Source: Cupriavidus malaysiensis | Lineage (GTDB): Bacteria > Pseudomonadota > Gammaproteobacteria > Burkholderiales > Burkholderiaceae | DNA length: 64,000 bases | Direction: 5' to 3' | NCBI RefSeq assembly: GCF_001854325.1 | Contig: NZ_CP017754.1 | Coordinates: 4,154,001-4,218,000 of the forward strand | In this document: piece by piece, positions 45,951 to 54,774 of the stretch | Layout: every line of letters starts with the position of its first letter | Numbering within the stretch: the first letter of the stretch is position 1 | Translations under genes and position numbers: made by a program | The notes under the pieces: model-generated | Told to the model about the DNA's origin: nothing | Seen by the model: the letters and a program-made list of their open reading frames with translations, nothing else | The model's database searches: none

Positions 45951-46943
45951 ATGTTCAGACGACGCGCGCTGCTCGCGCTCGCCCTCGGCGGCATCACCCT
46001 CGGCACCGCCAGCACCGCGGCCCAGGCCCAGGCCGGCGGCTATCCGGCCAAGCCGATCCGCATCGTGGTGCCCTACCCCGCCGGCGGCGGCACCGACATC
46101 GTCGCCCGCGCGCTGGGAGAAAAGCTCAGCAAGCGGCTGGGCCAGCCCATCATCGTCGACAACAAGGGCGGCGCCTCCGGCATCATCGGCACCGATGCCG
46201 TGGCCAAGGCCGCGCCGGACGGCTACACGCTGCTGGTCACGCTGACGCAGTCCGTGCTGACCAATCAGTTCCTCTACGCCAAGCTGCCCTACGACCCGCG
46301 CAAGGACCTGACGCTGATCAACGTGCTGGCCGACGCGCAGCTCGTGCTGGTGACCACGCCCGCGCTGCCCGTACGCAATGCCAGGGAACTGGGCGAGTAC
46401 GGCCGCAGCCACCGCGGCAAGGTCGGCTACGCCTCCTGGGGCGTGGGCTCCTACGCCCACCTGGCGGGGGCCTACTTCAGCCGGCAGATGCAGGCCGACA
46501 TGGTGCACGTGCCCTACAAGGGCGAGGCGCCGATGCTGCAGGACCTGATGGGCGGCCAGGTGCAGTTCGGCGTGGCCAGCCTCCTCACCGCCAAGCCCTA
46601 CATCCAAAACGGCAAGCTCAAGGCGCTGGCGGTGACCGGCGACAGCCGCAACGCCGGCCTGCCCGAGGTGCCCACCTTCGCCGAGTCGGGCCTGCCGGAC
46701 AACGCCTTCAAGACCATGGGCTGGATCGGCCTGCTGGCGCCGATGGGCACCCCGCCGGCGGTGGTGGCGAAGCTGGACGAAGAGGTCCGCGCGGTGCTGC
46801 AGCAGCCCGACATGCAGACCCGCCTGACTTCGCTCGGCCTGCGCCCGCTGGGTACCACGCCGAAGGAATCGCAGGCGCTCTACGCGCGCGACTGGCCGGT
46901 GCTCAAGCAACTGGTGGCGGACTCGGGCGCCAGGCTGGATTGA
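45951..46943 (+). CDS. Bug-family periplasmic solute-binding protein
   Basis: The 330-residue protein has a signal peptide (MFRRRALLALALGG..., cleavage near AQAQA) and the Bug fold markers YPAKPIRIVVPYPAGGGTDI, IIVDNKGGASGIIG, VGYASWGVGSYAHLAG and HVPYKGEAPMLQDLMGGQVQ. The ATG follows CAGGAGACAAGGC. No transporter membrane subunits are nearby; orphan Bug proteins are abundant in this lineage and may work with distant permeases or as sensors. The ligand is unknown. Confidence 0.92.
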   Translation: MFRRRALLALALGGITLGTASTAAQAQAGGYPAKPIRIVVPYPAGGGTDIVARALGEKLSKRLGQPIIVDNKGGASGIIGTDAVAKAAPDGYTLLVTLTQSVLTNQFLYAKLPYDPRKDLTLINVLADAQLVLVTTPALPVRNARELGEYGRSHRGKVGYASWGVGSYAHLAGAYFSRQMQADMVHVPYKGEAPMLQDLMGGQVQFGVASLLTAKPYIQNGKLKALAVTGDSRNAGLPEVPTFAESGLPDNAFKTMGWIGLLAPMGTPPAVVAKLDEEVRAVLQQPDMQTRLTSLGLRPLGTTPKESQALYARDWPVLKQLVADSGARLD

Positions 46944-46961
46944 GCGGCACGCCGGCGCGCG

Positions 46962-48005
46962 TCAGGCGCCGCCCGCGCCGGTCTCGATCTCCGGCTCCAC
47001 CGACATCCCCACGCGCAGCCGCGCGGCTTCCGGCTGGGCCGGATCGAGCCGGATGCGCGTGGGCAGGCGCTGAACGATCTTGGTGAAGTTGCCGGTCGCG
47101 TTCTGCGGCGCGATCGGTGCATAGCTGAGGCTGCTGGCCGGCGCCACGCTGTCGACCCGGCCGCGCAGCACCACGCCCGGCAGCGCGTCGACCTTGATGC
47201 GCACCGGCTGGCCGGGCCGCACGTGCGCGAGCTGCGTCTCGCGGTAGTTGGCCTCCACGTACACGGCATCCAGCGGCACCACCACCATCAGCGGCTTGCC
47301 CGCGCCGACGAAGGCACCGACGCGCACCGAGCGCTCGCCCACCATGCCGGCCTGCGGCGCGACCACGCGCGTGTAGGACAGGTTCAGTTCGGCGGCGGCC
47401 TGCGCGGCGCGGGCCTGCGCCAGCACGGCGCGCGCCTTCTGCAGGTCGGCCCGCAGGATCTCCAGCTGCTGCCGCGCGGCCTCGTGCGTGGCGGCGTTCC
47501 GGTCGCGGCCGGCCTGCTGGATGGCGAGCCGCGCTTCGGCCTGCTGCAAGGCCTGCACCGTGCCGGCGCCGTCGGCGGCCAGGTTGCGGTAGCGCGCAGT
47601 GTCCGCGCGCGCCAGCCTGAGCGCGGCATCGTCGGCCGCCACACTGGCCCGTGCCTCGCGGATGACGCTCTGCTGCCGCGCCTGCTGCGCCTGCAGGCTG
47701 TCGATGGCGGCCTCGCTGCTCTGCACCTGGGCGCGTGCGCTGTCGAGCGCGACCACGAAGTCGCGGTCGTCGAGGGTGGCCAGCAGCGTGCCGGCCTGCA
47801 CCACCTGGTTGTCCTGTACGAGCACCTGGGCGACGCGGCCCGACACCTGCGGCGCCACCACGGTGAAATCGGCGCGCACGTAGGCATTGTCGGTGGACTG
47901 GACCGCGGCCTCGGCTTCCGGCTGGTTCAGGTAGGCCAGCGCGCCGAGGGCGATGAGGGCCACCAGGCTGACGGTGGCGATCTGGATCTGTCTGGGGAGT
48001 GCCAT
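46962..48005 (-). CDS. HlyD/EmrA-type periplasmic adaptor of an efflux pump
   Basis: The 347 residues start with a single N-terminal membrane helix (about 8-26). The biotinyl-lipoyl motif follows (TDNAYVRADFTVVAPQVSGRV), then an alpha-helical hairpin rich in Ala/Gln (about 85-200), the second lipoyl half (NLSYTRVVAPQAGMVGERSV), and a beta-barrel with PGQPVRIKVDALPG. It links the MFS pump to the outer-membrane lipoprotein encoded upstream in the same operon. A 13-bp inverted repeat lies between it and the MFS gene. Confidence 0.92.
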   Translation of the reverse strand: MALPRQIQIATVSLVALIALGALAYLNQPEAEAAVQSTDNAYVRADFTVVAPQVSGRVAQVLVQDNQVVQAGTLLATLDDRDFVVALDSARAQVQSSEAAIDSLQAQQARQQSVIREARASVAADDAALRLARADTARYRNLAADGAGTVQALQQAEARLAIQQAGRDRNAATHEAARQQLEILRADLQKARAVLAQARAAQAAAELNLSYTRVVAPQAGMVGERSVRVGAFVGAGKPLMVVVPLDAVYVEANYRETQLAHVRPGQPVRIKVDALPGVVLRGRVDSVAPASSLSYAPIAPQNATGNFTKIVQRLPTRIRLDPAQPEAARLRVGMSVEPEIETGAGGA

Positions 48006-48034
48006 GGCGATCTCCGGATAAGTTCGTTGCGGTT

Positions 48035-48079
48035 TCGCTACGGCTTCGTTGCTGTTGCGTTGCGGTGAAGCCGTAGCGA
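48035..48079. repeat. 13-bp inverted repeat between efflux pump and adaptor genes
   Basis: TCGCTACGGCTTC (48035-48047) pairs with GAAGCCGTAGCGA (48067-48079) around a GTTGC-rich loop, in the 99-base spacer inside the operon. It could attenuate or stabilise the distal mRNA. Confidence 0.6.
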
Positions 48080-48104
48080 GCGGAATGCAGTGACAGCGGC
48101 CCCG

Positions 48105-49688
48105 CTAGCGCGGCGCGGCCACGGTAGGAGCAGGGATGTACTGCAGGCGCAGCACCACCGGGATCAGCGCCAGCGCGAACCATCCCAGCACGCGGTAGGC
48201 GTCGGCGGTGGCGAGCACGAAGGCCTGCCGGGCCACCATGCCGCCCAGCCCCGCCGGCAGCGGCGCGTCGCCGAGGGCACCGCCCAGCCGGCCGACGTGG
48301 TCCAGCAGCAGGCTGGTGTGGAAGCGCTCGCGCACGGCCAGGAACTGGCCGAGGCCGGCACCGCCCAGCAGCGTGCCGAACACGCGCAGGGCATTGATGA
48401 TCCCCGATACATAGGGGCCCTCCTGCGGACGCACCACGCTGGTGGCGAGGAACAGCAGCGGCACCACGGTCATCGGCTGGCCGAGTGCCTGCAATACCTG
48501 GACCCAGGCGAATTGCCGCCACATCCAGTCGGGCGTCAGGCGCGCGGCCAGCAGGCAGGACAGCGCCAGCAGCGCCAGGCCGCACGCGAACACCCAGCGC
48601 GCATCCACCCAGCGGCGGTACAGCAGCAGCGCCACCAGCGAGCCCAGCACCATCTGCGGCAGGCCCACGATCAGGCCGATCGGCATGCCCTGCAGCGCGC
48701 GGTAGCCCCAGGTCCGCGCCAGGAAGCCCGACGGCAAGGCCGAGCCCGACAGCATCACCACCAGCAGGCAGACGAAGACGGCAAAGCCCAGGCCAAGGTT
48801 GCGCCGTGCCAGCAGGCGCAGTTCCATGAAGGGCTCGGGGTGGTACCACTCGGTCAGCAGGTACAGGGCCGTGCAGCCGGCGCCCGCCGCCAGCGCGCAG
48901 GTGACCAGCGGCGAGCGGAACCAGTCCAGGCGCACGCCCTGGTCCAGCCCCACCGCCAGCAAGGCCAGCCCCGTCGCGCCGCAGGCCAGGCCCAGCCAGT
49001 TGCCGCGCGGGAAGCGGCCGGCCTGGATCGGCTCGCGCGGCAGGCCGCGCGCCACCAGCGCGCCGGCGATGGCGGCCAGCGGCACGATCTGCCAGTAGAC
49101 CAGGCGCCAGTCATGCAGCGCATCGGTCCACTGCGCCGCCAGCCACATCGCCACATTAGGGGCAAAGGTGGCGGTCATCGCGTACAGCGCCAGGCCATGC
49201 AGGCGGACCGGCGCCGGCAGGAACCTGAGCGCGGCCGACATCAGCAGCGGGATCATCGCGCCGCAGGCCAGGCCCTGCTGCGCGCGCAGCGCCAGCAGCA
49301 GGTGCAGGTCGCGCACCCAGGGCAGCAGCAAGGCCACGGCCACGCTGGCAAGCAGCAGCCCGAGATGGAAGCGGCGCAGCGTCAGCGTGATGGCGAACCA
49401 CGAGGCAAAGGGCATGGCCACCAGTTCGCCGGCCGCATAGGCGGTGCCGAGCCAGGAGGCGTCGTCCAGGCCGAAGCCGAGCGCGCCGCGCACGTCGGCC
49501 AGCGCGAGCGTGCCCACGCGGTTGTTCAGGCCGGCCATCATCGCGGCCAGGAAGATGCCGCCGAGCGCCAGCAGCGGGCGCGTGGTACCGCCGGCAGTAC
49601 CGGACGCGGCAGCAGACGCGGCCACCACGGCCGGCACCGCAAGGCCGCCGGACACGGACGCCGCCTCGCCGGAACGGGCGGCGCTCAC
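48105..49688 (-). CDS. DHA2-family MFS multidrug exporter (EmrB-like)
   Basis: The 527-residue protein has an Ala-rich cytoplasmic N terminus (about 40 residues) and 14 hydrophobic segments. Features include DDASWLGTAYAAGELVAMP, an arginine-containing loop TLTLRRFHLG, and large conserved helix regions as in EmrB. It is the inner-membrane pump of the tripartite system. Its ATG overlaps the stop of the outer-membrane factor gene (ATGA), so synthesis is coupled. Confidence 0.9.
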   Translation of the reverse strand: MSAARSGEAASVSGGLAVPAVVAASAAASGTAGGTTRPLLALGGIFLAAMMAGLNNRVGTLALADVRGALGFGLDDASWLGTAYAAGELVAMPFASWFAITLTLRRFHLGLLLASVAVALLLPWVRDLHLLLALRAQQGLACGAMIPLLMSAALRFLPAPVRLHGLALYAMTATFAPNVAMWLAAQWTDALHDWRLVYWQIVPLAAIAGALVARGLPREPIQAGRFPRGNWLGLACGATGLALLAVGLDQGVRLDWFRSPLVTCALAAGAGCTALYLLTEWYHPEPFMELRLLARRNLGLGFAVFVCLLVVMLSGSALPSGFLARTWGYRALQGMPIGLIVGLPQMVLGSLVALLLYRRWVDARWVFACGLALLALSCLLAARLTPDWMWRQFAWVQVLQALGQPMTVVPLLFLATSVVRPQEGPYVSGIINALRVFGTLLGGAGLGQFLAVRERFHTSLLLDHVGRLGGALGDAPLPAGLGGMVARQAFVLATADAYRVLGWFALALIPVVLRLQYIPAPTVAAPR

Positions 49689-51214
49689 GAGTTGGCTCCC
49701 TGGCCGCGCTCATCGGGCGGCGGCAGGCTGGTATTGGCCGTGGCGGCGGCCTCGCCCGGCGCCGGGTCCGCCGTCGTCCCCGCCTCCCAGCCGCCACCCA
49801 GCGCCTTGTACAGCGCGACCACGGTCAGGGTGGCGGTGGTGGCGCTGTCGCTCAGCGCGAGCTGGCCGCCGAGCAGGTTGCGCTGCGCCACCAGCACCGG
49901 CAGGTAGTCGGCGGCCCCCTGCTGCCAGGCGCGTTCGGCCGCCTGCAGTGCGACGCGGTTCTGCGCCTCGGCGCGCGCCAGCTCGGCATGGCGGCGCTGC
50001 TCGGCGGCCCAGGCGTCGAGCGCATTGTCGATCTCGTGCCAGGCCTGCAGCACCGTCTTCTGGTAGGCGATGGCGGCGGCCTGCTGCCCGGCCTCGGTGA
50101 GCGCCAGCGTCTGCTTCAGGCGCCCGCCCTCGAAGATGGGCAGGTAGAGCGTGGGCCCGACCAGGAAGTTGCGCGAGGCCCAGTTGCCCAGGTCGGTGAA
50201 CTGGAAGGCCTCGGCGCCGAGCCGGGCCTTGAGCGTGAGGCGCGGATAGAAATCGGCCTGGGCGGCGCCCACCGCCGCGGTGGCCGCGTGCAGTTCGGCC
50301 TCGGCCTGCAGGATGTCGGGGCGGCGCCGGGCCAGTTCCGAAGGCAGGCCCACCGGCAGCGCCGGCGGCATGGCGGGCAGCGGCATCGCACGCGTGAGCT
50401 CGCCGTCCAGCTCGCGCGGCGGCAGCGCCAGCAGCAAGGCCAGCGCATTGAGCAGCGCATCGCGCTGCCGCTCCAGCTCGGGCTCGAGCGCCGTCACCGT
50501 GGCCAGCTGCGCCTGCGCGGCGGCAGTATCGAAGCGCGTTGCCACGCCGTTGGCCTCGCGGCTCTGCGCCAGCCGCAGCGCATGTGCGGCGATGGCCCGG
50601 TTGGCGCCCGCGATGTCGAGCTGTGCCTGCACGCCGCGCCATTGCAGATAGGTGCGCGCCACCTCGGCCGACAGGCTGACGCGCACGGCCTCGCGGGCCA
50701 GCAGCGCGGCCTGCGTGCCCGCCTGCGCCTGTTCGAGCAGGCGGCGCGCGCGGCCCCACAGGTCGATCTCCCAGGCGGCGTCGAAACCGGCCTGCCACAG
50801 GTCGATCGCATGGCTGGGCGCGCCCAGCGCGGCGAACAGGCCGTTGGCGCTGACCGCTTGGCGGCCGTAGTTGCCGTCCGCGCCCAGCGCCGGCAGCAGC
50901 GCGGCGCCGGCGATGCCCATCCGGGCGCGGCTTTGCGCCACGCGCGCCGAGGCCGCGCGCAGGTCGAGGTTGGCCGCCTGCGCGCGTGCCTGCAGCGCGT
51001 CCAGCGTGGCGTCGCCGAACAGGCGCCACCAGGCCGCGGGCGCGGCCTCGGCGGTCAGGCGGGCCGGCAAGCCCTCGGCACGGCGCGGCGACAGCGTCGC
51101 GCCGGCCAGCGGCGCCGCGGGGGGAGAGAAGTCAGGGCCGACGGCGCATCCGCCCAGCAGCAAGGCCAGGAGGAGCGCCGGCGCCCGGGGATGCAGGCGT
51201 GGCAGTCGGATCAT
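49685..51214 (-). CDS. NodT/TolC-type outer-membrane efflux lipoprotein
   Basis: The 509 residues start with a lipoprotein signal (lipobox LLGGC, Cys23) and contain two OEP repeats. Marker segments are AWWRLFGDATLDAL, LDLRAASARVAQSRA, GFDAAWEIDLWGR, and ARRRPDILQAEAELHAATAAVGAAQADFYPRL. It forms the exit duct for the MFS/HlyD pump genes that follow. It is the first gene of the operon and diverges from an AraC gene. The C-terminal 30 residues are low complexity. Confidence 0.92.
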   Translation of the reverse strand: MIRLPRLHPRAPALLLALLLGGCAVGPDFSPPAAPLAGATLSPRRAEGLPARLTAEAAPAAWWRLFGDATLDALQARAQAANLDLRAASARVAQSRARMGIAGAALLPALGADGNYGRQAVSANGLFAALGAPSHAIDLWQAGFDAAWEIDLWGRARRLLEQAQAGTQAALLAREAVRVSLSAEVARTYLQWRGVQAQLDIAGANRAIAAHALRLAQSREANGVATRFDTAAAQAQLATVTALEPELERQRDALLNALALLLALPPRELDGELTRAMPLPAMPPALPVGLPSELARRRPDILQAEAELHAATAAVGAAQADFYPRLTLKARLGAEAFQFTDLGNWASRNFLVGPTLYLPIFEGGRLKQTLALTEAGQQAAAIAYQKTVLQAWHEIDNALDAWAAEQRRHAELARAEAQNRVALQAAERAWQQGAADYLPVLVAQRNLLGGQLALSDSATTATLTVVALYKALGGGWEAGTTADPAPGEAAATANTSLPPPDERGQGANS

Positions 51215-51503
51215 GAGAGCGAGGGGGAAGCCCGCGCGGACCGCATCGACGGACGCGGCCCGGCACGGCGCTTGCGCAAAGGGATGAACACCAGGACACC
51301 AGCCGGCGAGAGCCATGCCGGGGCGCCTACCAGGCGCGGACGGCAGGGCATCCGCGCGATAGCCGCATGCTAGGCCGGCGCCCGGCTGGCGCCATGGCGC
51401 CATCGCGCCAGAGAATTGCGCAATCCGGCCATTGGCTGGATTGCGAAACGGATTGACCGAGTTGCAAAATGACGCCACCCCAGCCGGCCTCTACAGTCCC
51501 GCC

Positions 51504-52397
51504 ATGGACTGCGCCGAGCCATCGCCGGTCCCCGCTCCACGCTCTGCCCTTGTCGACTTCCACACGGACCGCATGCCCGCCAGTACCGACCTGCTCCGCT
51601 CCCACCTGCCGCACAGCGTCGCGCGGCCCGTCGCCGCGCTCAGCATCCAGGTGGTGACGGATGGCAACGAGCAGCCGCTGCACGCCCATCGCAAGGCCCA
51701 GCTTCTGCTCACGCTGTCCGGCGTGATCACCTTGGAGACCGAGCGCGGCGTATGGATCGCGCCGCCGCAGTGTGCGGTGTGGATCCCGGGCGAGTTACCG
51801 CACAAAGCCAGCGGCGCCGGCAAGGTGCTCGGCTACGGCCTGTTCGTCGAGCCCGATGCGGTGCCGGGCCTGCCCACCGTGTGCTGCAGCGTCTCCGTTT
51901 CGCCGCTGCTGCAGGCCCTGATCGCGCGCGCGGCGGAAATGCCCGAGCTGTACGACGAGCAAGGACCGGACGGGCGTGCCATTGCCGTGCTGCTCGACGA
52001 GCTGGTGAAGGCCCCGCTGGAAGAACTGCACCTGCCGCGGCCGGCGGATGCCCGCCTGCGCCGGCTGACCGAAGCCCTGCTCGCCGAGCCCGCCGACCCT
52101 GCCACGCTGGAATGCTGGGCGACGCGCATCGGCATGAGCGAGCGCAGCCTGAGCCGGCTGTTCCGGCAGGAAACCGGCATGAGCGTGGGCCACTGGCGGC
52201 GCCAGTTGCACGTGATCACCGGCACCCGCCTGCTGACCGGCGGCCTGTCGGTGCAGGCCGTGGCCTTCGACCTGGGCTACGACAGCCCGAGCGCCTTCGT
52301 CACCATGTTCAAGAAGGCCGTGGGCAAGCCGCCGGGGCGCTTCCTCGCCGAGCGGCGCCAGGTGCTGGCGCAGCAGGCCGGGGAACGCGCTGGATGA
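51504..52397 (+). CDS. AraC-family regulator (NimR-like, cupin sensor)
   Basis: The 297 residues have an N-terminal cupin-like domain (DGNEQPLHAHRKAQLLLTLSGVITLE-type, about 50-120; WIPGELPH) and a C-terminal AraC HTH pair (WATRIGMSERSLSRLFRQETGMS and VQAVAFDLGYDSPSAFVTMFKKAVGKPP). This class (NimR/NimT-like) often controls an adjacent MFS exporter. It is divergent from the efflux operon across 289 bases, so local control of that pump is inferred. Start may also be at 51573. Confidence 0.87.
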   Translation: MDCAEPSPVPAPRSALVDFHTDRMPASTDLLRSHLPHSVARPVAALSIQVVTDGNEQPLHAHRKAQLLLTLSGVITLETERGVWIAPPQCAVWIPGELPHKASGAGKVLGYGLFVEPDAVPGLPTVCCSVSVSPLLQALIARAAEMPELYDEQGPDGRAIAVLLDELVKAPLEELHLPRPADARLRRLTEALLAEPADPATLECWATRIGMSERSLSRLFRQETGMSVGHWRRQLHVITGTRLLTGGLSVQAVAFDLGYDSPSAFVTMFKKAVGKPPGRFLAERRQVLAQQAGERAG

Positions 52398-52549
52398 GGG
52401 CGGGATGGGGCCGGGATGGGGCCGGATGAAACGCAGCGGAAGATCCGGCGAGGGCTGGCACGGATCGGGGCACGGCGGAAGTCTCGCTTGCACCGGGGTT
52501 GCAACGGCAATCGATACGGCGCGCACCGGGTCATTCATGCGTTCCATCG

Positions 52550-52594
52550 CTCCATCCGGCTGCGCAGCAGGCAAGCCTGCGCAGCCGGATGGAG
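52550..52594. terminator. 18-bp perfect hairpin
   Basis: CTCCATCCGGCTGCGCAG (52550-52567) pairs fully with 52577-52594 around a 9-base loop. It lies 150 bases after the AraC gene; no T-tract follows. It is the likely transcript end for that gene, or a repeat-element relic. Confidence 0.55.
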
Positions 52595-53113
52595 ACCAGG
52601 AACGGCGGGTCGGATCCGGCCCGCCACATCACGCGCAGAGCACTGGACGGCTCCCTCGGACCCGGCGGCAAGGCTGCTGGATCCGGCGTTTCCCCGAGGC
52701 AATCCCCAAAAGCCTGCAAGTCGGCCCGCCCGCTGTTGTGATGAGGACGTGGCCGCCAGCGCTCCCTGTCTGCTGCCGCGATGCATCGACGCTGTCGTTG
52801 CCCGCGGCGCGCCTCAGGTTGCCGCACGAGGCGGAGCTGCCGCGCCGGGCTGCCGCTGGAACCCAGTATGCCGGGGCGGCGGCAACCGTCCCATCACGCA
52901 AACGAGTTAATCTCGCGCGTGCACCGGCGAAGATGACCTGCCGCGAGCCACCGCGCGATACCGGGACAGCACACCACGCATCGCCAGCACCCGGGACGTC
53001 GCTCCCCCGGCACACCGTCGTTGCGCCGCCGCGACGGTGGCACGAATCGCCTGGGCAAACGCGCGCCGACTGCCGATACTGGTGGCGGGCCGTTCGCGAA
53101 GCGCCCGTCTTTC

Positions 53114-53142
53114 AAGCCCTGGCCTGTCTGGCAGGGCTTTTT
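53114..53142 (+). terminator. Rho-independent terminator without an assigned gene
   Basis: AAGCCCTG (53114-53121) pairs with CAGGGCTT (53132-53139), followed by TTTTT in all. The form is canonical on the plus strand, yet no convincing plus-strand gene lies within the preceding 700 bases. Confidence 0.7.
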
Positions 53143-53242
53143 CGTTGGTGACAGATGAGTGACAGTCGTGCCGTCAAACTCAGGCGCGCATTGGCTTGAG
53201 AGCGAGCCGTTGCGAGGCCCTGCCTCTGGCCTCCCACAGCGA

Positions 53243-53449
53243 TCAAGCTGGCAAACGCAAAGCTTCCCGCCTGAATTCGCTGCACAACTTGCGGAAAGAG
53301 CGACTTCCCGCGTGCGCCTGGTCCAGGTCGATCTCCGCAGAGAAGGCGGGTTGATCGGTCATCACCTGATAGGTTCCGCCCGGCATATGCTGCGTCATCC
53401 AGAGCTTGGTGTTGCGCGGCCGCTCGGCTTCGACTTGCTGCGGGGCCAT
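53243..53449 (-). CDS. Small ORF, hypothetical (68 aa)
   Basis: An ATG at 53449 with AGGAG 5 bases upstream opens a 68-residue frame containing KLWMTQHMPGGTYQVMTDQP and FSAEIDL, a composition more protein-like than the antisense readings. I do not recognise a family. It is divergent from the XRE gene at 53740, with an interrupted palindrome between. The GC content is lower than in core genes, hinting at an accessory origin. Confidence 0.35.
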   Translation of the reverse strand: MAPQQVEAERPRNTKLWMTQHMPGGTYQVMTDQPAFSAEIDLDQAHAGSRSFRKLCSEFRREALRLPA

Positions 53450-53496
53450 CAGGCTCCTGTCGGGAAGCCAAGGACTGGAGGCGAAGCGTATCTGCA

Positions 53497-53530
53497 ATTC
53501 CGTATGGAAAACGTGACGTTCTGATACGGA
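53497..53530. promoter_or_regulatory. Interrupted palindrome between small ORF and XRE gene
   Basis: TTCCGTAT (53497-53504) and ATACGGAA (53523-53530) flank a second inverted pair AACGT-G-ACGTT (53509-53519) with nearly the same centre. The nested symmetry in a divergent spacer suggests an operator, perhaps for the XRE protein itself. Confidence 0.45.
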
Positions 53531-53739
53531 ACGAGCCCATGTCGCGAGGCCGAATCTTGCACGCAATCGGCACAAACGGACACAGAAAGAGAAAGTCAAC
53601 GCCCACACAATCACAACGCCTACCGGAAGCCGGTCGCGCAAATGCCGCTGACAGGCAGACGTGCCGATGTCGATACGGTCTCTGGTCCGGGCAGGCACTT
53701 CTACTTGAGGAAAGTCCAAGCACGCAACGAAGAGGAACC

Positions 53740-54108
53740 ATGCCCCTGTCGCCATTTCAAGTCACTCGGAAAGCCATCGAAAGCAGGCCCGTTGGCGTCC
53801 AGAACATGAAGCTACGCTCAGCGCTGATGCTGGCCCTCAAGGACCATCTCGCCAGCACGGCCAGGAATGAGTCACAGGCGGCCACGCTATTCGGCGTACC
53901 GCAGGCACGCATCGCAGAACTCATGCGCGGCAGAATCCACCAGTTCGATCTCGAATCGCTCGTCGGCATGGCTGCGATGGCGGGCCTTCGCATCGAGATG
54001 CAGATAGTAGATGCCTCTGGAGAGCAGCCGCGCTGCGGATCCGGTCAGTGTGTGCCTGCAATGCCGAACCATCGCACCCGACATCGGAACCCGAAGCCGT
54101 CGCGCTGA
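53740..54108 (+). CDS. XRE-type HTH protein (HTH_37, HigA-like antitoxin family)
   Basis: The 122 residues contain ESQAATLFGVPQARIAELMRG, a Xre helix-turn-helix, followed by FDLESLVGMAAMAGLRIEMQI, the standard ending of COG5606/HTH_37 antitoxin-like proteins. The chain then runs on for about 35 residues of atypical sequence, possibly read-through of a lost stop. GAAGAGGAA precedes the ATG. The partner Gp49-like toxin gene usually found just upstream is absent, so this is an orphan or part of another system. Confidence 0.8.
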   Translation: MPLSPFQVTRKAIESRPVGVQNMKLRSALMLALKDHLASTARNESQAATLFGVPQARIAELMRGRIHQFDLESLVGMAAMAGLRIEMQIVDASGEQPRCGSGQCVPAMPNHRTRHRNPKPSR

Positions 54109-54138
54109 GGCCAAGGGCCCGCGTGGGGCCCTTGGCCT
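54108..54138. terminator. 13-bp hairpin after the XRE gene
   Basis: AGGCCAAGGGCCC (54108-54120) pairs with GGGCCCTTGGCCT (54126-54138), starting at the last base of the XRE stop. It is symmetrical and lies between convergent genes, so it may end both transcripts. Confidence 0.65.
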
Positions 54139-54170
54139 TCCATCCACGTCAATGCATGAGATGGGAACGC

Positions 54171-54464
54171 TCAGGTCCGATCAGCGTCCGTCCCGGCCTG
54201 CAGCACCGCCATCTCGCTCATCACCAGCGTTTCATGAGCCAGGTCCGCCGCCAGCGACAGGATGCCGTCCTGCAGTTCCCGCGCCAGGGTCTCGAAGGCG
54301 CCGTCGCCGGTCGCACAGTCCCGGAGCAGGTACAGCAGGCCGTGCAGTTGTGCCGCCTTCTCCGCTGCCACGCTCAATGGCGTTTCGAGGGCGAAATGGC
54401 GGGTCAGGAAGATGGCCGAGGGGCCTTGCTCGGCAGTGAGGTTGGAACGGGTGTGTTTAAGCAT
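54171..54464 (-). CDS. Hypothetical protein (97 aa)
   Basis: From ATG 54464 (MLKHTRSNLTAEQGPSAIFL) the product is a predicted mainly helical 97-residue protein with balanced charge (FETLARELQDGILSLAADLAHETLVMSEMAVL). The family is not recognised; similar short helical proteins occur around integrated elements in Burkholderiaceae. It is convergent with the XRE gene. Confidence 0.5.
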   Translation of the reverse strand: MLKHTRSNLTAEQGPSAIFLTRHFALETPLSVAAEKAAQLHGLLYLLRDCATGDGAFETLARELQDGILSLAADLAHETLVMSEMAVLQAGTDADRT

Positions 54465-54774
54465 GGTCAGCCATCCCCCACCCAGAGGACGCCCGCGGAA
54501 CGGGGGGCTCGCTACAAATGATGGGAGCGCTGACACCGGGCAATAGGCAGGTCCGGATCCTGACAGTCAAAGACCGATACATGGCATTTGCCTCCTGGGC
54601 TAAACGATTGCCTGTGGATTGCCTGTGTATTCGGGCTGTCAATCCCGGTCGCTTTGCATGCGACGAGATGAAGCGTACTCCCGGAGGGGCCCAGGGAATG
54701 TTGCGCTTTGATACGCAAACAGTGTGCGGTGAAAATCCTCTGCGCAGCCTTGGCAAGCGCAGCGCCGCCACATC
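54465..54774. other. Spacer with an 11-bp tandem duplication
   Basis: GATTGCCTGTG occurs twice in tandem (54606-54627). No convincing gene or terminator was seen between the hypothetical gene and the GDYXXLXY gene. Confidence 0.55.

Larger units (their letters stand above)
52398..53242. other. Gene-poor stretch with strong hairpin and orphan terminator
   Basis: Open frames here have shadow-like, Arg/Pro/Gly-rich translations and no family resemblance. Visible structures are an 18-bp hairpin at 52550-52594 and a terminator at 53114-53142. Composition is somewhat less GC-rich than the neighbours toward the right end. Confidence 0.5.

Noticed and set aside
52405..53151. Plus-strand ORFs after the AraC gene
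   Set aside because: Composition is shadow-like, they run through the 18-bp hairpin and into a terminator, and no motif is seen.
53159..53524. Plus-strand 121-codon ORF
   Set aside because: Antisense to the small minus-strand ORF, lacks a ribosome-binding site, and its translation has no family resemblance. It would also contain the palindrome at 53497.
53740..54108. Complete HigBA toxin-antitoxin operon
   Set aside because: Only the antitoxin-like XRE gene is recognisable; no Gp49/RelE-type toxin sequence was found on either strand near it.
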